A stretch of DNA of 64,000 nt from Streptomyces lateritius. Its GTDB lineage: Bacteria > Actinomycetota > Actinomycetes > Streptomycetales > Streptomycetaceae. Where the stretch lies: assembly GCF_014649715.1 (NCBI RefSeq), contig NZ_BMTO01000004.1, forward strand, positions 318,390 to 382,389. The letters are read 5' to 3'. The notes below the pieces were generated by a model. The model did not search any database. It was given only the letters and a program-made list of their open reading frames with translations, and had not been told where the DNA came from. The position numbers were made by a program, and so were the translations under genes. This document shows, one piece after another, positions 1 through 11,133 of this stretch; the first letter of the stretch is position 1, and each line of letters begins with the position of its first letter.

Positions 1-329
1 TGGCCGTCCGCGCGGGCCTTGGATTCATCCCGGTCCGCAAGGCCGGCAAGCTGCCAGGCGCGACGCTGAAGCAGGCGTACGAGCTGGAGTACGGCACCGC
101 CGAGATCGAGGTGCACGCCGAGGATCTGCTCCCGGGCGACCGGGTCATGGTCATCGACGACGTCCTCGCCACCGGTGGCACCGCCGAGGCATCGCTGGAG
201 CTCATCCGGCGGGCCGGCGCGGAGGTCGCGGGGGTAGCGGTCCTCATGGAGCTCGGCTTCCTCGCCGGGCGGGCCCGGCTGGAGCCCGCCCTGCGCGGTG
301 CCCCGCTGGAGGCGCTGATCACGGTCTGA
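1..329 (+). CDS. apt: Adenine phosphoribosyltransferase, C-terminal part (cut by window edge)
   Basis: This is the C-terminal part (about 108 residues) of adenine phosphoribosyltransferase, which joins adenine to PRPP to give AMP in cytosolic purine salvage. Reading from base 3, the protein shows VRKAGKLPG, the family's YELEYGT segment, and the PRPP-binding loop VMVIDDVLATGGTA. The stop is TGA at 327-329. The start lies upstream of the window. The gene sits directly before relA, the usual Streptomyces order, so purine salvage is encoded next to (p)ppGpp metabolism. A strong palindrome follows the stop, so relA probably has its own promoter as well. Confidence 0.95.
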   Translation, partial: AVRAGLGFIPVRKAGKLPGATLKQAYELEYGTAEIEVHAEDLLPGDRVMVIDDVLATGGTAEASLELIRRAGAEVAGVAVLMELGFLAGRARLEPALRGAPLEALITV

Positions 330-357
330 CACCGCACCGGCCCACCGCCGTGCGGAG

Positions 358-390
358 CGGGGCGCCCCGGGGAATCCCCGGGGCGCCCCG
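358..390 (+). terminator. Hairpin after apt
   Basis: A 15-16 bp GC-rich perfect inverted repeat (arms near 358-373 and 375-390, centred on gaat) follows the apt stop. It has no long T-run, as is common in Streptomyces terminators. It separates apt from relA. Confidence 0.6.
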
Positions 391-539
391 TCCGTTCTCC
401 CGGTATGTCCCGGAACGGGGCCCCTCCCGCGCGTGGTGCCGGTCTCACGGGCCGCACGCGTGAGCACACGGGCTCCCGGGTCGATACCATGGCCTTTCCG
501 GGGCCTGACCGGGGGACCGGAACCGCACGAGGAGCGCTC

Positions 540-3020
<2,481 letters not shown>

Positions 3021-3038
3021 CAGAGCACAGCGCGTAAG

Positions 3039-3075
3039 AAGGGGCCCCGGTACCTGTGAGGTACCGGGGCCCCTT
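3039..3075. terminator. Bidirectional terminator between relA and the DUF349 gene
   Basis: Perfect 16-bp arms (3039-3054 and 3060-3075) enclose a tgtga loop, with A residues leading in and TTT following. It lies between two convergent genes and can serve both. Confidence 0.85.
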
Positions 3076-3107
3076 TCCGTACGTACGGGTGGCGCTCAGC
3101 CTGCCGT

Positions 3108-4337
3108 TCAGCCGCCGAACTCCTCCAGGCCCTTCAGCGCCTGGTCGAGGAGCGCCTGGCGGCCCTCCAGCTCACGCGCCAGCTTGTCGGCCTTGGCGTC
3201 GTTGCCCGCCGCGCGGGCCGCGTCGATCTGCTTCTGCAGCTTGTCGACCGCGTCCTGCAGCTGACCCGTGAGACCCGCGGCACGTGCGCGCGCCTCCGGG
3301 TTCGTCCGGCGCCACTCCGACTCCTCGGCCTCCTGGATCGCCCGCTCCACGGCGTGCATCCGGCCCTCGACCTTCGGCCGGGCGTCGCGCGGTACGTGGC
3401 CGATGGCCTCCCAGCGCTCGTTGAGGGAGCGGAAGGCCGCACGGGCCGCCTTCAGATCCTTCACCGGCACCAGCTTCTCGGCCTCGGTGGCGAGCTCCTC
3501 CTTCAGCTTGAGGTTCTCGGTCTGCTCCGCGTCCCGCTCGGCGAAGACCTCGCTCCGCGCCGCGAAGAAGACGTCCTGGGCACCGCGGAAGCGGTTCCAC
3601 AGCTCGTCCTCGTGCTCGCGCTGGGCGCGGCCCACGGCCTTCCACTCCGCCATCAGATCCCGGTAGCGGGCCGCCGTGGCCCCCCAGTCGGTGGAGTTCG
3701 AGAGCGACTCGGCCTCCGCGACCAGCTTCTCCTTCGCCTTCCGGGCGTCCTCGCGCTGGGCGTCCAGCGAGGCGAAGTGCGCCTTGCGGCGCTTGGAGAA
3801 CGCCGAGCGGGCGTGCGAGAAGCGGTGCCACAGCTCGTCGTCGGACTTCCGGTCGAGCCGGGGCAGGCCCTTCCAGATGTCCACGAGCGCGCGCAGCCGC
3901 TCGCCGGCGGCCCGCCACTGCTCGCTCTGCGCCAGCTCCTCGGCCTCCTTGACCAGCGCCTCCTTGGCGCCGCGCGCCTCGTCGGTCTGCTTGGCCTTCT
4001 GGGCCTTGCGCTCCTCACGGCGCGACTCCACCGTCTCGACCAGCTTGTCGAGACGCGCGGTCAGCGCGGCGAGGTCACCCACGGCGTGGTGCTCGTCGAC
4101 CTGCTGCCGGATGTGGCCGATCGCGGCCATGGCGTCCTTGGCCGAGAGGTCGGTCGTCTTCACCCGCTTCTCGAGGAGGCCGATCTCGACCACCAAGCCG
4201 TCGTACTTGCGCTCGAAGTAGGCCAGTGCCTCCTCGGGAGTGCCGGCCTGCCACGATCCGACGACCTTCTCGCCCTCGGCAGTACGCACGTACACGGTGC
4301 CCGTCTCGTCGACGCGGCCCCACGGGTCGCTGCTCAC
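3108..4337 (-). CDS. DUF349 domain-containing coiled-coil protein
   Basis: This 409-residue cytosolic protein has no known enzymatic function. It consists of repeated DUF349 units of about 75-80 residues, recognisable by W..LG/W..I with LxxRF and by the long charged Lys/Glu/Ala helices, and it ends in a coiled coil (LQKQIDAARAAG). The start is a GTG, with GGAGGA about six bases upstream. It shares the minus strand with the cyclophilin gene but is separated from it by 163 bp. DUF349 proteins are common beside relA in Streptomyces. I make no functional claim beyond a structural or scaffolding look. Confidence 0.85.
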   Translation of the reverse strand: MSSDPWGRVDETGTVYVRTAEGEKVVGSWQAGTPEEALAYFERKYDGLVVEIGLLEKRVKTTDLSAKDAMAAIGHIRQQVDEHHAVGDLAALTARLDKLVETVESRREERKAQKAKQTDEARGAKEALVKEAEELAQSEQWRAAGERLRALVDIWKGLPRLDRKSDDELWHRFSHARSAFSKRRKAHFASLDAQREDARKAKEKLVAEAESLSNSTDWGATAARYRDLMAEWKAVGRAQREHEDELWNRFRGAQDVFFAARSEVFAERDAEQTENLKLKEELATEAEKLVPVKDLKAARAAFRSLNERWEAIGHVPRDARPKVEGRMHAVERAIQEAEESEWRRTNPEARARAAGLTGQLQDAVDKLQKQIDAARAAGNDAKADKLARELEGRQALLDQALKGLEEFGG

Positions 4338-4500
4338 AGCGCCTCCTCCACATGATGCCGACGAGGGGGTTGTGCCCCCTGGGCATCGTCCACAGATTTC
4401 CGGAGCGGGCAGCGCCCGCCCTCCACAACGCCAATCTAGGCGAACCGCCGCCCGGCTGTCCGCACTCAGCGCGACCGAAATCGACCGGCCGGGCCCCGGG

Positions 4501-5286
4501 TCACCGCTTGACGACCGTGGCCTTCTCGATGGTGACGACCTTCTTCGGCGCGCCGTCCGTGGCGCCGCCCTCGACCCCGGCCTTCGCGACGTCCTGGACG
4601 GCCTTCAGACCAGCCGCGTCCATCTTCCCGAAGGGGGTGTAGGTCGGCGGCAGCTTGGTGTCCTTGTACACGAGGAAGAACTGGCTGCCGCCCGTGCCCG
4701 GCTGGCCGGTGTTGGCCATCGCGACCGTGCCGGCCGGGAAGGTCACCGAACCGTCCTTGCCCGCCTTGCCCAGGGCGGTCAGGTTCTCGTCCGGGATGTT
4801 GTACCCGGGCCCGCCGGTGCCGTCCCCCTTCGGGTCACCGCACTGGAGGACGAAGATGCCCTGGGTGGTGAGCCGGTGACACTTGGTCCCGTCGAAGTAC
4901 TTCTTGTCCGCGAGGTGCTTGAAGGAGTTCACCGTCCGCGGGGTCTTCGCCGCGTCCATCGCGAGGGAGATGTCGCCCTCGTTCGTCTTGAGGGACATCG
5001 TGTACGTGGCGTTCTTGTCGATCGCCATCGCCGGCTCCGGCGTCGACGATCCGCTCGCCGAGGGCGTCGGGGTGTCGCCCGCCGCGTCGTCGCTGCCCTT
5101 CTTGCCGCCGTCGGTCAGCGAGACCGACGCGTACACCGCGCCTCCCGCGGCGAGCACGACGGCCAGCGAGGCGGCGATGACGGTGTTGCGACGCCTGGCC
5201 TTCTGCCGCGCCTCCTGCCGCCGCTGCTGCTGGCGCACGTACTTCTCCCTGGCGAGCTGCCGCCGCCGCTGATCGCTGCTGACCAC
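4501..5286 (-). CDS. Membrane-anchored cyclophilin-type peptidyl-prolyl isomerase
   Basis: This protein speeds proline cis-trans isomerisation in exported proteins. From the GTG at 5286 it has 261 residues: a basic Gln/Arg-rich cytosolic head (RRRQLAREKYVRQQQRRQ), one membrane segment (about 32-56), a Ser/Thr/Pro linker, then a cyclophilin domain to the C-terminus with CHRLTTQG, CGDPKGDGTGGPGY and GGSQFFLV. In the first motif the usual aromatic before HR is Cys. AAGGAG lies eight bases before this GTG, which decides the start; an in-frame ATG at 5409 would add 41 unlike residues. It is divergent to the MBL-fold gene, with promoters expected in 5287-5438. Confidence 0.92.
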   Translation of the reverse strand: MVSSDQRRRQLAREKYVRQQQRRQEARQKARRRNTVIAASLAVVLAAGGAVYASVSLTDGGKKGSDDAAGDTPTPSASGSSTPEPAMAIDKNATYTMSLKTNEGDISLAMDAAKTPRTVNSFKHLADKKYFDGTKCHRLTTQGIFVLQCGDPKGDGTGGPGYNIPDENLTALGKAGKDGSVTFPAGTVAMANTGQPGTGGSQFFLVYKDTKLPPTYTPFGKMDAAGLKAVQDVAKAGVEGGATDGAPKKVVTIEKATVVKR

Positions 5287-5438
5287 CGGTTCTGCTCCTT
5301 GTCCCTCGTCTGTCGCTGTCCTGGCCGGACGTGCCCGTACCGTATACGGGTTGGCTGTGGAATACGCAGCGCCGGTAGGCTCTGATCTGCCGCTTCCGCT
5401 CCGTCGCACCCCGTGCCGGACGACATTTAAGGACGATC

Positions 5439-6146
5439 GTGCTGATTGCCGGGTTCCCCGCCGGGGCCTGGGGGACCAACTGCTATCTGGTCGCCCCCGC
5501 CGCAGGCGAGGAGTGCGTGATCATCGACCCGGGCCACCAGGCCGCCCAGGGAGTCGAGGAGACGCTTCTGAAGCATCGGCTCAAGCCCGTCGCGGTGGTC
5601 CTCACCCATGGCCACATCGACCACGTCGCCTCCGTCGTCCCGGTCTGCGGCGCCCATGACGTACCCGCGTGGATCCACCCCGCCGACCGGTACATGATGA
5701 GCGACCCGGAGAAGGCGCTCGGCCGCTCCATCGGGATGCCCCTCATGGGTGAACTGACCGTGGGCGAGCCGGACGACGTGCACGAGCTCACCGACGGCGC
5801 GCGGCTGGATCTCGCCGGACTGCAGTTCTCCGTCGCGCACGCGCCCGGTCATACCAAGGGGTCGGTGACCTTCCAGATGCCGCAGACCACGGAGGTCCCC
5901 TCCGTGTTCTTCTCCGGGGATCTGCTCTTCGCCGGCTCCATCGGACGCACCGACCTGCCCGGCGGTGACATGGACGAGATGCTCGAATCGCTGGCCCGCG
6001 TGTGCCTGCCGCTCGACAACTCGACCGTGGTGCTGTCGGGGCACGGTCCCCAGACGACCATCGGCCAGGAGCGCGCCACCAATCCGTATCTGCGGCAGGT
6101 GGCCGCCGGCCTCGGGAGCGTGGACGCTCCCCGACGAGGAATGTGA
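5439..6146 (+). CDS. MBL-fold metallohydrolase (glyoxalase II-like)
   Basis: This 235-residue cytosolic metallo-beta-lactamase-fold hydrolase carries the dinuclear zinc motif THGHIDH near residue 65, a following His in HAPGHTKGS, Asp in FSGDLLF and a late His in LSGHGPQT. These are the glyoxalase II or hydroxyacyl-thioester hydrolase type ligands. The substrate cannot be told from sequence. The start is a GTG after TTAAGGAC. It ends 10 bp before hisS and is likely cotranscribed with it. The close pairing with hisS and relA is conserved in Streptomyces. Confidence 0.9.
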   Translation: MLIAGFPAGAWGTNCYLVAPAAGEECVIIDPGHQAAQGVEETLLKHRLKPVAVVLTHGHIDHVASVVPVCGAHDVPAWIHPADRYMMSDPEKALGRSIGMPLMGELTVGEPDDVHELTDGARLDLAGLQFSVAHAPGHTKGSVTFQMPQTTEVPSVFFSGDLLFAGSIGRTDLPGGDMDEMLESLARVCLPLDNSTVVLSGHGPQTTIGQERATNPYLRQVAAGLGSVDAPRRGM

Positions 6147-6156
6147 CGAGATCTAC

Positions 6157-7419
6157 GTGAGCACCTTCAAGGCCCCCAAGGGCACGTACGACCTGATCCC
6201 GCCCTACTCCGCCACGTACCTGGCGGTCCGGGACGCGATCTCCGCGCCCCTGCGGAAGTCCGGCTACGGCTACGTCGAGACCCCCGGCTTCGAGGACGTG
6301 AACCTCTTCGCCCGCGGCGTCGGCGAGTCCACCGACATCGTCACCAAGGAGATGTACGCCTTCGAGACCAAGGGCGGCGACAAGCTCGCCCTGCGTCCCG
6401 AGGGGACCGCCTCCGTGCTGCGCGCGGCCCTGGAGGCCAGCCTGCACAAGCAGGGCAACCTGCCGGTGAAGCTCTGGTACTCCGGCTCGTACTACCGCTA
6501 CGAGCGCCCGCAGAAGGGCCGCTACCGCCACTTCTCCCAGGTCGGCGCCGAGGCGATCGGCGCCGAGGACCCGGCGCTCGACGCCGAGCTGATCATCCTC
6601 GCCGACCAGGCGTACCGCTCGCTCGGCCTGAAGAACTTCCGCATCCTGCTGAACTCGCTCGGCGACAAGGAGTGCCGCCCCGTCTACCGCGAGGCCCTGC
6701 AGACGTTCCTGCGCGGCCTCGACCTCGACGAGGACACCCTGCGCCGGGCCGAGATCAACCCGCTGCGGGTCCTCGACGACAAGCGGGAAGCCGTGCAGAA
6801 GCAGCTGGTCGGCGCGCCGCTGCTGCGGGACTACCTGTGCGACGCGTGCAAGGCGTACCACGAGGAGGTGCGCGCGCTCATCACGGCCGCGGGCGTGGTC
6901 TTCGAGGACGACGCGAAGCTGGTGCGCGGCCTGGACTACTACACCCGGACCACCTTCGAGTTCGTCCACGACGGTCTCGGCTCGCAGTCCGCGGTGGGCG
7001 GCGGCGGACGCTACGACGGCCTCTCCGAGATGATCGGCGGCCCGGCGCTCCCGTCGGTCGGCTGGGCGCTCGGCGTGGACCGCACGGTCCTCGCCCTGGA
7101 GGCCGAGGGCGTCGAGCTGGACATCCCGGCCACCACCAGCGTCTTCGCGGTGGCCATCGGCGCGGAGGCGCGCCGCGTCCTCTTCGGCAAGGTCAGCGAG
7201 CTCCGCAAGGCCGGCGTCGCGGCGGACTTCTCCTTCGGCGGCAAGGGCCTCAAGGGCGCGATGAAGGACGCCAACCGCTCCGGGGCCCGCCTCACCGTGG
7301 TCGCGGGCGAGCGCGACCTCGCCGAGGGCGTCGTCCAGCTCAAGGACATGGAGTCCGGCGAGCAGGAGGCGGTCGCCCTGGACGCTCTGGTCGACGCGGT
7401 CCGGACGAAGCTGGCCTGA
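6157..7419 (+). CDS. hisS: Histidyl-tRNA synthetase
   Basis: This enzyme charges tRNA-His with histidine. It is 420 residues, the normal length. Class II motifs are visible: the N-terminal [13 protein letters not shown], motif 2 [14 protein letters not shown], the histidine-specific [13 protein letters not shown], and GGGRYDGL near motif 3, followed by the anticodon-binding domain. The GTG at 6157 was chosen because the family begins at STFKAPKGT; upstream in-frame codons fall inside the preceding gene in an unlike composition. A terminator follows at 7437-7467. Confidence 0.97.
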   Translation: MSTFKAPKGTYDLIPPYSATYLAVRDAISAPLRKSGYGYVETPGFEDVNLFARGVGESTDIVTKEMYAFETKGGDKLALRPEGTASVLRAALEASLHKQGNLPVKLWYSGSYYRYERPQKGRYRHFSQVGAEAIGAEDPALDAELIILADQAYRSLGLKNFRILLNSLGDKECRPVYREALQTFLRGLDLDEDTLRRAEINPLRVLDDKREAVQKQLVGAPLLRDYLCDACKAYHEEVRALITAAGVVFEDDAKLVRGLDYYTRTTFEFVHDGLGSQSAVGGGGRYDGLSEMIGGPALPSVGWALGVDRTVLALEAEGVELDIPATTSVFAVAIGAEARRVLFGKVSELRKAGVAADFSFGGKGLKGAMKDANRSGARLTVVAGERDLAEGVVQLKDMESGEQEAVALDALVDAVRTKLA

Positions 7420-7436
7420 CCGCCGTCACGTGCACG

Positions 7437-7467
7437 CGGGCCCGGACCACGGCGTGGTCCGGGCCCG
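7437..7467 (+). terminator. Terminator after hisS
   Basis: Perfect 14-bp arms (7437-7450 and 7454-7467) around a ggc loop lie 18 bases past the hisS stop and are followed by tcctta. Confidence 0.8.
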
Positions 7468-7553
7468 TCCTTATGTCCACCGAACGGTGGACACGGTGCC
7501 GCGTGCGGCAGAATGACCGTGCCCAGAAGCCCGCGAGCGATGGATACGACGAC

Positions 7554-8180
7554 ATGACGAGTGCAGCGGTTGACCACGCGTCCGCCGAGCGGAACGGCGG
7601 CGGCGGGATCGGCGCGAGCCGGGCCTTCGCCTGGATGCTGGTGGTCACCGGCGCGGCCGGTCTGCTCGCCGCCTGGGTCATCACGATCGACAAGTTCAAG
7701 CTGCTCGAGGACCCGGACTTCACCCCGGGGTGCAGCCTCAATCCGATCGTCTCCTGCGGCAACATCATGAAGAGCGAGCAGGCCGCGGTCTTCGGCTTCC
7801 CCAACCCCATGCTCGGCCTCGTCACCTACGCCATGGTGATCGCGATCGGCGTGGCGCTCCTCGCGGGCGCCCGCTACCGCCGCTGGTACTGGCTCGGACT
7901 GAACGCCGGCACGCTCTTCGGGGTGGGCTTCTGCACCTGGCTGATGTACCAGTCGCTGTACGAGATCAACGCCCTGTGCCTGTGGTGCTGCCTCGCCTGG
8001 GTCGCCACCATCGTCATGTTCTGGTACGTGACCTCCCACAACGTCCGCAAGGGCGTCATCCCCGCCCCCGCCGGACTGCGCACCTTCTTCGACGAGTTCA
8101 CCTGGGTGCTACCCGCCCTGCACATAGGGATCATCGGCATGCTGATCCTGACCCGCTGGTGGGACTTCTGGACGAGCTGA
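7554..8180 (+). CDS. Vitamin K epoxide reductase (VKOR) family membrane protein
   Basis: Bacterial VKOR homologues reoxidise periplasmic DsbA-type thiol oxidases and pass electrons to menaquinone. The 208-residue protein has four to five membrane helices. Visible cysteines are C60 and C68 (loop pair in CSLNPIVSC) and the active-site CLWC at 142-145. The start is the ATG at 7554 in TSAAVDHAS. No DsbA partner is fused or adjacent here, unlike VKOR-thioredoxin fusions. The gene stands between a hisS terminator and rarA. Confidence 0.9.
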   Translation: MTSAAVDHASAERNGGGGIGASRAFAWMLVVTGAAGLLAAWVITIDKFKLLEDPDFTPGCSLNPIVSCGNIMKSEQAAVFGFPNPMLGLVTYAMVIAIGVALLAGARYRRWYWLGLNAGTLFGVGFCTWLMYQSLYEINALCLWCCLAWVATIVMFWYVTSHNVRKGVIPAPAGLRTFFDEFTWVLPALHIGIIGMLILTRWWDFWTS

Positions 8181-8225
8181 CGGGAACGGGCCCGACGGCG
8201 TTGTCGGTGGCGTGACCTAGGCTTC

Positions 8226-9587
8226 ATGACTGTGGAGCCCGACCTCTTTACCGCCGCCGCGGAAGAACGCCAGGAGAAGGACCCGTCCAGCAGCCCCCTG
8301 GCCGTCCGGATGCGCCCGCGCACCCTCGACGAAGTCCTCGGCCAGCAGCATCTGCTGAAGCCGGGATCGCCGCTGCGCCGGCTGGTGGGGGAGGGCGGCG
8401 GCGGCCCGGCGGGCGCCTCGTCCGTGATCCTGTGGGGGCCGCCGGGCATCGGCAAGACGACCCTCGCGTACGTCGTCTCCAAGGCGACCAACAAGCGGTT
8501 CGTGGAGCTCTCCGCGATCACCGCGGGCGTCAAGGAGGTCCGGGCGGTCATCGAGGGGGCCCGGCGGGCGGCCGGGGGCTACGGCAAGGAGACCGTCCTC
8601 TTCCTCGACGAGATCCACCGCTTCTCCAAGGCCCAGCAGGACTCGCTCCTCCCGGCGGTGGAGAACCGCTGGGTGACGCTGATCGCGGCGACGACGGAGA
8701 ACCCGTACTTCTCGATCATCTCCCCGCTGCTCTCGCGCTCCCTGCTGCTCACGCTCGAACCGCTCACCGACGGCGACCTGCGGGACCTGCTGAAGCGGGC
8801 GTTGACCGAGGAGCGGGGGCTGGGCGGGGCGGTCACCCTGCCGGAGGACGCCGAGGCGCACCTGCTGCGGATCGCCGGCGGTGACGCGCGCCGCGCGCTG
8901 ACGGCCCTGGAAGCCGCGGCGGGCGCGGCCCTCGCCAAGGGCGAGCCGGAGATCACGCTCCAGACGGTCGAGGAGACCGTCGACCGCGCGGCGGTGAAGT
9001 ACGACCGTGACGGCGACCAGCACTACGACGTGGCCAGCGCCCTCATCAAGTCGATCCGCGGCTCGGACGTGGACGCGGCGCTGCACTATCTGGCCCGGAT
9101 GATCGAGGCGGGGGAGGACCCCCGGTTCATCGCCCGGCGCCTGATGATCTCGGCCAGCGAGGACATCGGTCTCGCGGACCCGACGGCGCTGCCGACGGCC
9201 GTGGCGGCCGCCCAGGCCGTCGCCATGATCGGTTTCCCCGAGGCCGCGCTGACGCTCAGCCACGCCACGATCGCACTGGCCCTGGCCCCGAAGTCGAACG
9301 CGGCGACCCTCGCGATCTCCGCCGCCCAGGCCGATGTGCGGGGCGGCCTGGCCGGCCCGGTCCCTGCACACCTCCGTGACGGCCACTACAAGGGCGCGGC
9401 CAAACTGGGCCACGCCCAGGGGTACGTCTACCCGCACGACGTCCCGGGCGGCATCGCGGCCCAGCAGTACGCCCCCGACGCGGTCCACGGCAAGCGTTAC
9501 TACGAACCGACCCGGTACGGCGCGGAGGCACGGTACGCGGACGTCGTGGAGAAGGTGCGCGAAAGGCTGCGGGGCGAGGGCGGGTAG
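8226..9587 (+). CDS. rarA: Replication-associated recombination protein A (AAA+ ATPase)
   Basis: RarA (MgsA) is an AAA+ ATPase related to clamp loaders that acts at stalled replication forks and single-stranded DNA ends. The 453-residue protein has the N-terminal [15 protein letters not shown], Walker [10 protein letters not shown] at 71-79, Walker [10 protein letters not shown], sensor 1 [10 protein letters not shown] and the C-terminal tetramerisation region with [17 protein letters not shown]. The ATG at 8226 is near a TAGGCT at 8218-8223, but that spacing is too short for a leaderless start, so the promoter probably lies elsewhere. It ends three bases before the convergent DUF2470 gene. 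Confidence 0.96.
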   Translation: MTVEPDLFTAAAEERQEKDPSSSPLAVRMRPRTLDEVLGQQHLLKPGSPLRRLVGEGGGGPAGASSVILWGPPGIGKTTLAYVVSKATNKRFVELSAITAGVKEVRAVIEGARRAAGGYGKETVLFLDEIHRFSKAQQDSLLPAVENRWVTLIAATTENPYFSIISPLLSRSLLLTLEPLTDGDLRDLLKRALTEERGLGGAVTLPEDAEAHLLRIAGGDARRALTALEAAAGAALAKGEPEITLQTVEETVDRAAVKYDRDGDQHYDVASALIKSIRGSDVDAALHYLARMIEAGEDPRFIARRLMISASEDIGLADPTALPTAVAAAQAVAMIGFPEAALTLSHATIALALAPKSNAATLAISAAQADVRGGLAGPVPAHLRDGHYKGAAKLGHAQGYVYPHDVPGGIAAQQYAPDAVHGKRYYEPTRYGAEARYADVVEKVRERLRGEGG

Positions 9588-9590
9588 CGC

Positions 9591-10430
9591 TCAGGAGCGC
9601 GCGGCGTCGAAGAGCCGGTGCAGCTCGCGCCGCAGCCCGCCCACGTCCCGTACGGGTTCGGGGAAGTCGAAGCGCGCGTCGAAGCATTGGTGCGGCCCCG
9701 CGCTGAAGCGGATCCGCAGCCCGAAGCGGTCGAGGGCCAGCGGCGCGACGTCCCGCGTCGGCACCAGGGCCGCCGACCGCTCGCCGAGCAGCGTGCTCAG
9801 CTCGCGGACCTGCTCGCCGTGGGCCGCGTGCAGGTGCTGCAGCAGCTCGGTCTCATGCGCGTGCAGAGGATCGGGCGAGGCCGCGGCGAACTCCTCCGGA
9901 TCGACCTCCGATGCGCCCCACAGATCGTCGACGCTCGCCTCGTACGGCTCCAGGCGCAGCATCATGCGGCCGGGCTCGGCCACGCCGGGCAGGCAGGTGA
10001 GCCAGCCGGCGACCCAGGCACGGCCACGGATACGGTGGGGGACGGAGACGGGGGCCACGTCCGTGAGTTCCAGGACGACCGGCAGCTCGTCGTCCTGGGC
10101 GTGGGTGGCGGCCCGTACCGGCGGGGCGTCGGCCGGGAAGAGCAGGAAGATCTCGCCGTCCGGCCCGACCGCCCGCGCCTCCGGCGTCAGCTGCTCGAGG
10201 CGCAGCCGCTCGGCCCCTGGAATCAGGAGCACCGCGGAGCATGTACTCTGTACGAGAGTTCGTGTGCGCTCGGCTGCTGACGGCATCCGCGCGATTTCAA
10301 GCCCGCTGGGACGCGGCTGGCCATGAGCTGATCGGACCTCCGTCACATCGATGCCCTCCGCGGACGCGGAGGAAGCATCGTTCATTGTGCTGCTGTCTGT
10401 GATGCGCGTGGTGTTCCCAGGGCGAGACAT
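9591..10430 (-). CDS. DUF2470 / HugZ-like protein, probably iron-regulated
   Basis: This 279-residue cytosolic protein looks like the FMN-binding split-barrel proteins with a C-terminal DUF2470 domain (about 175-270), the group that includes HugZ-type haem-degrading enzymes. Supporting segments are SAAERTRTLVQSTCSAVLLIPG near residue 52 and HAHETELLQHLHAAHGEQV in the DUF2470 part. The ATG at 10430 has AAGGAG six bases upstream. An excellent iron box lies 15 bp upstream of the start codon (10445-10463), so repression by DmdR1/IdeR-type regulators under iron sufficiency is likely. This suggests a role in haem iron release or iron stress. Enzymatic activity is not shown by the sequence. Confidence 0.75.
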   Translation of the reverse strand: MSRPGNTTRITDSSTMNDASSASAEGIDVTEVRSAHGQPRPSGLEIARMPSAAERTRTLVQSTCSAVLLIPGAERLRLEQLTPEARAVGPDGEIFLLFPADAPPVRAATHAQDDELPVVLELTDVAPVSVPHRIRGRAWVAGWLTCLPGVAEPGRMMLRLEPYEASVDDLWGASEVDPEEFAAASPDPLHAHETELLQHLHAAHGEQVRELSTLLGERSAALVPTRDVAPLALDRFGLRIRFSAGPHQCFDARFDFPEPVRDVGGLRRELHRLFDAARS

Positions 10431-10444
10431 GCGATCTCCTTGAG

Positions 10445-10463
10445 TAAGGTGAGCCTAACCTAA
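10445..10463. promoter_or_regulatory. DmdR/IdeR-type iron box between the DUF2470 gene and rpsD
   Basis: On the minus strand the 19 bases read TTAGGTTAGGCTCACCTTA. This is one mismatch from the Streptomyces DmdR1 iron box as I know it (TTAGGTTAGGCTCACCTAA). It lies 15 bp before the DUF2470 start and 24 bp before the rpsD start in a 56-bp intergenic gap. Confidence 0.85.
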
Positions 10464-10486
10464 CCTACAACGGAGGTCTGGAGAAC

Positions 10487-11101
10487 GTGCCTAACCAGTC
10501 GCGTCCCAAGGTCAAGAAGTCTCGCGCGCTCGGTATCGCGCTGACGCCGAAGGCTGTCAAGTACTTCGAAGCCCGCCCGTACCCGCCGGGTGAGCACGGC
10601 CGTGGCCGCAAGCAGAACTCGGACTACAAGGTCCGTCTGCTCGAGAAGCAGCGCCTGCGCGCTCAGTACGACATCAGCGAGCGCCAGATGGCGCGCGCCT
10701 ACGACCGCGCCAAGAAGGCCGAAGGCAAGACGGGTGAGGCGCTGGTCGTCGAGCTCGAGCGTCGCCTCGACGCCCTGGTCCTGCGTTCGGGCATCGCCCG
10801 CACCATCTACCAGGCCCGCCAGATGGTCGTGCACGGTCACATCCAGGTCAACGGTGGCAAGGTCGACAAGCCGTCGTTCCGTGTCCGTCCCGACGACGTC
10901 GTGATGGTCCGCGAGCGCTCCCGCGAGAAGCCCCTGTTCCAGGTGGCCCGTGAGGGTGGCTTCGCCGCCGACGGTGAGACCCCGCGCTACCTGCAGGTCA
11001 ACCTGAAGGCCCTGGCCTTCCGCCTCGACCGCGACCCGAACCGCAAGGAAATCCCGGTCATCTGCGACGAGCAGCTGGTCGTCGAGTACTACGCCCGCTG
11101 A
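10487..11101 (+). CDS. rpsD: Ribosomal protein S4, zinc-free (C-minus) form
   Basis: S4 is a primary 16S rRNA-binding protein of the 30S subunit. It has 204 residues. The S4 RNA-binding domain is in the middle ([20 protein letters not shown]). The N-terminus [24 protein letters not shown] has no CxxC zinc ribbon, so this is the C-minus type. The start is a GTG with GGAGG 11 bases upstream. rpsD stands alone here rather than in the rpsM-rpsK-rpoA cluster, as in other Streptomyces. Its 5' region overlaps the iron box of the divergent gene. Confidence 0.97.
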   Translation: MPNQSRPKVKKSRALGIALTPKAVKYFEARPYPPGEHGRGRKQNSDYKVRLLEKQRLRAQYDISERQMARAYDRAKKAEGKTGEALVVELERRLDALVLRSGIARTIYQARQMVVHGHIQVNGGKVDKPSFRVRPDDVVMVRERSREKPLFQVAREGGFAADGETPRYLQVNLKALAFRLDRDPNRKEIPVICDEQLVVEYYAR

Positions 11102-11116
11102 TCCAGGCGACGTAGT

Positions 11117-11133
11117 ACCGCGCACTTCGCGGT
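11117..11133 (+). terminator. Short hairpin after rpsD
   Basis: A 6-bp stem (accgcg/cgcggt) with a cactt loop follows the rpsD stop and just touches the stop of the convergent NB-ARC gene. It is a weak candidate terminator. Confidence 0.35.

Noticed and set aside
8218..8223. TAGGCT as the -10 of a leaderless rarA transcript.
   Set aside because: It ends only two bases before the ATG, too close for transcription to begin at the start codon.
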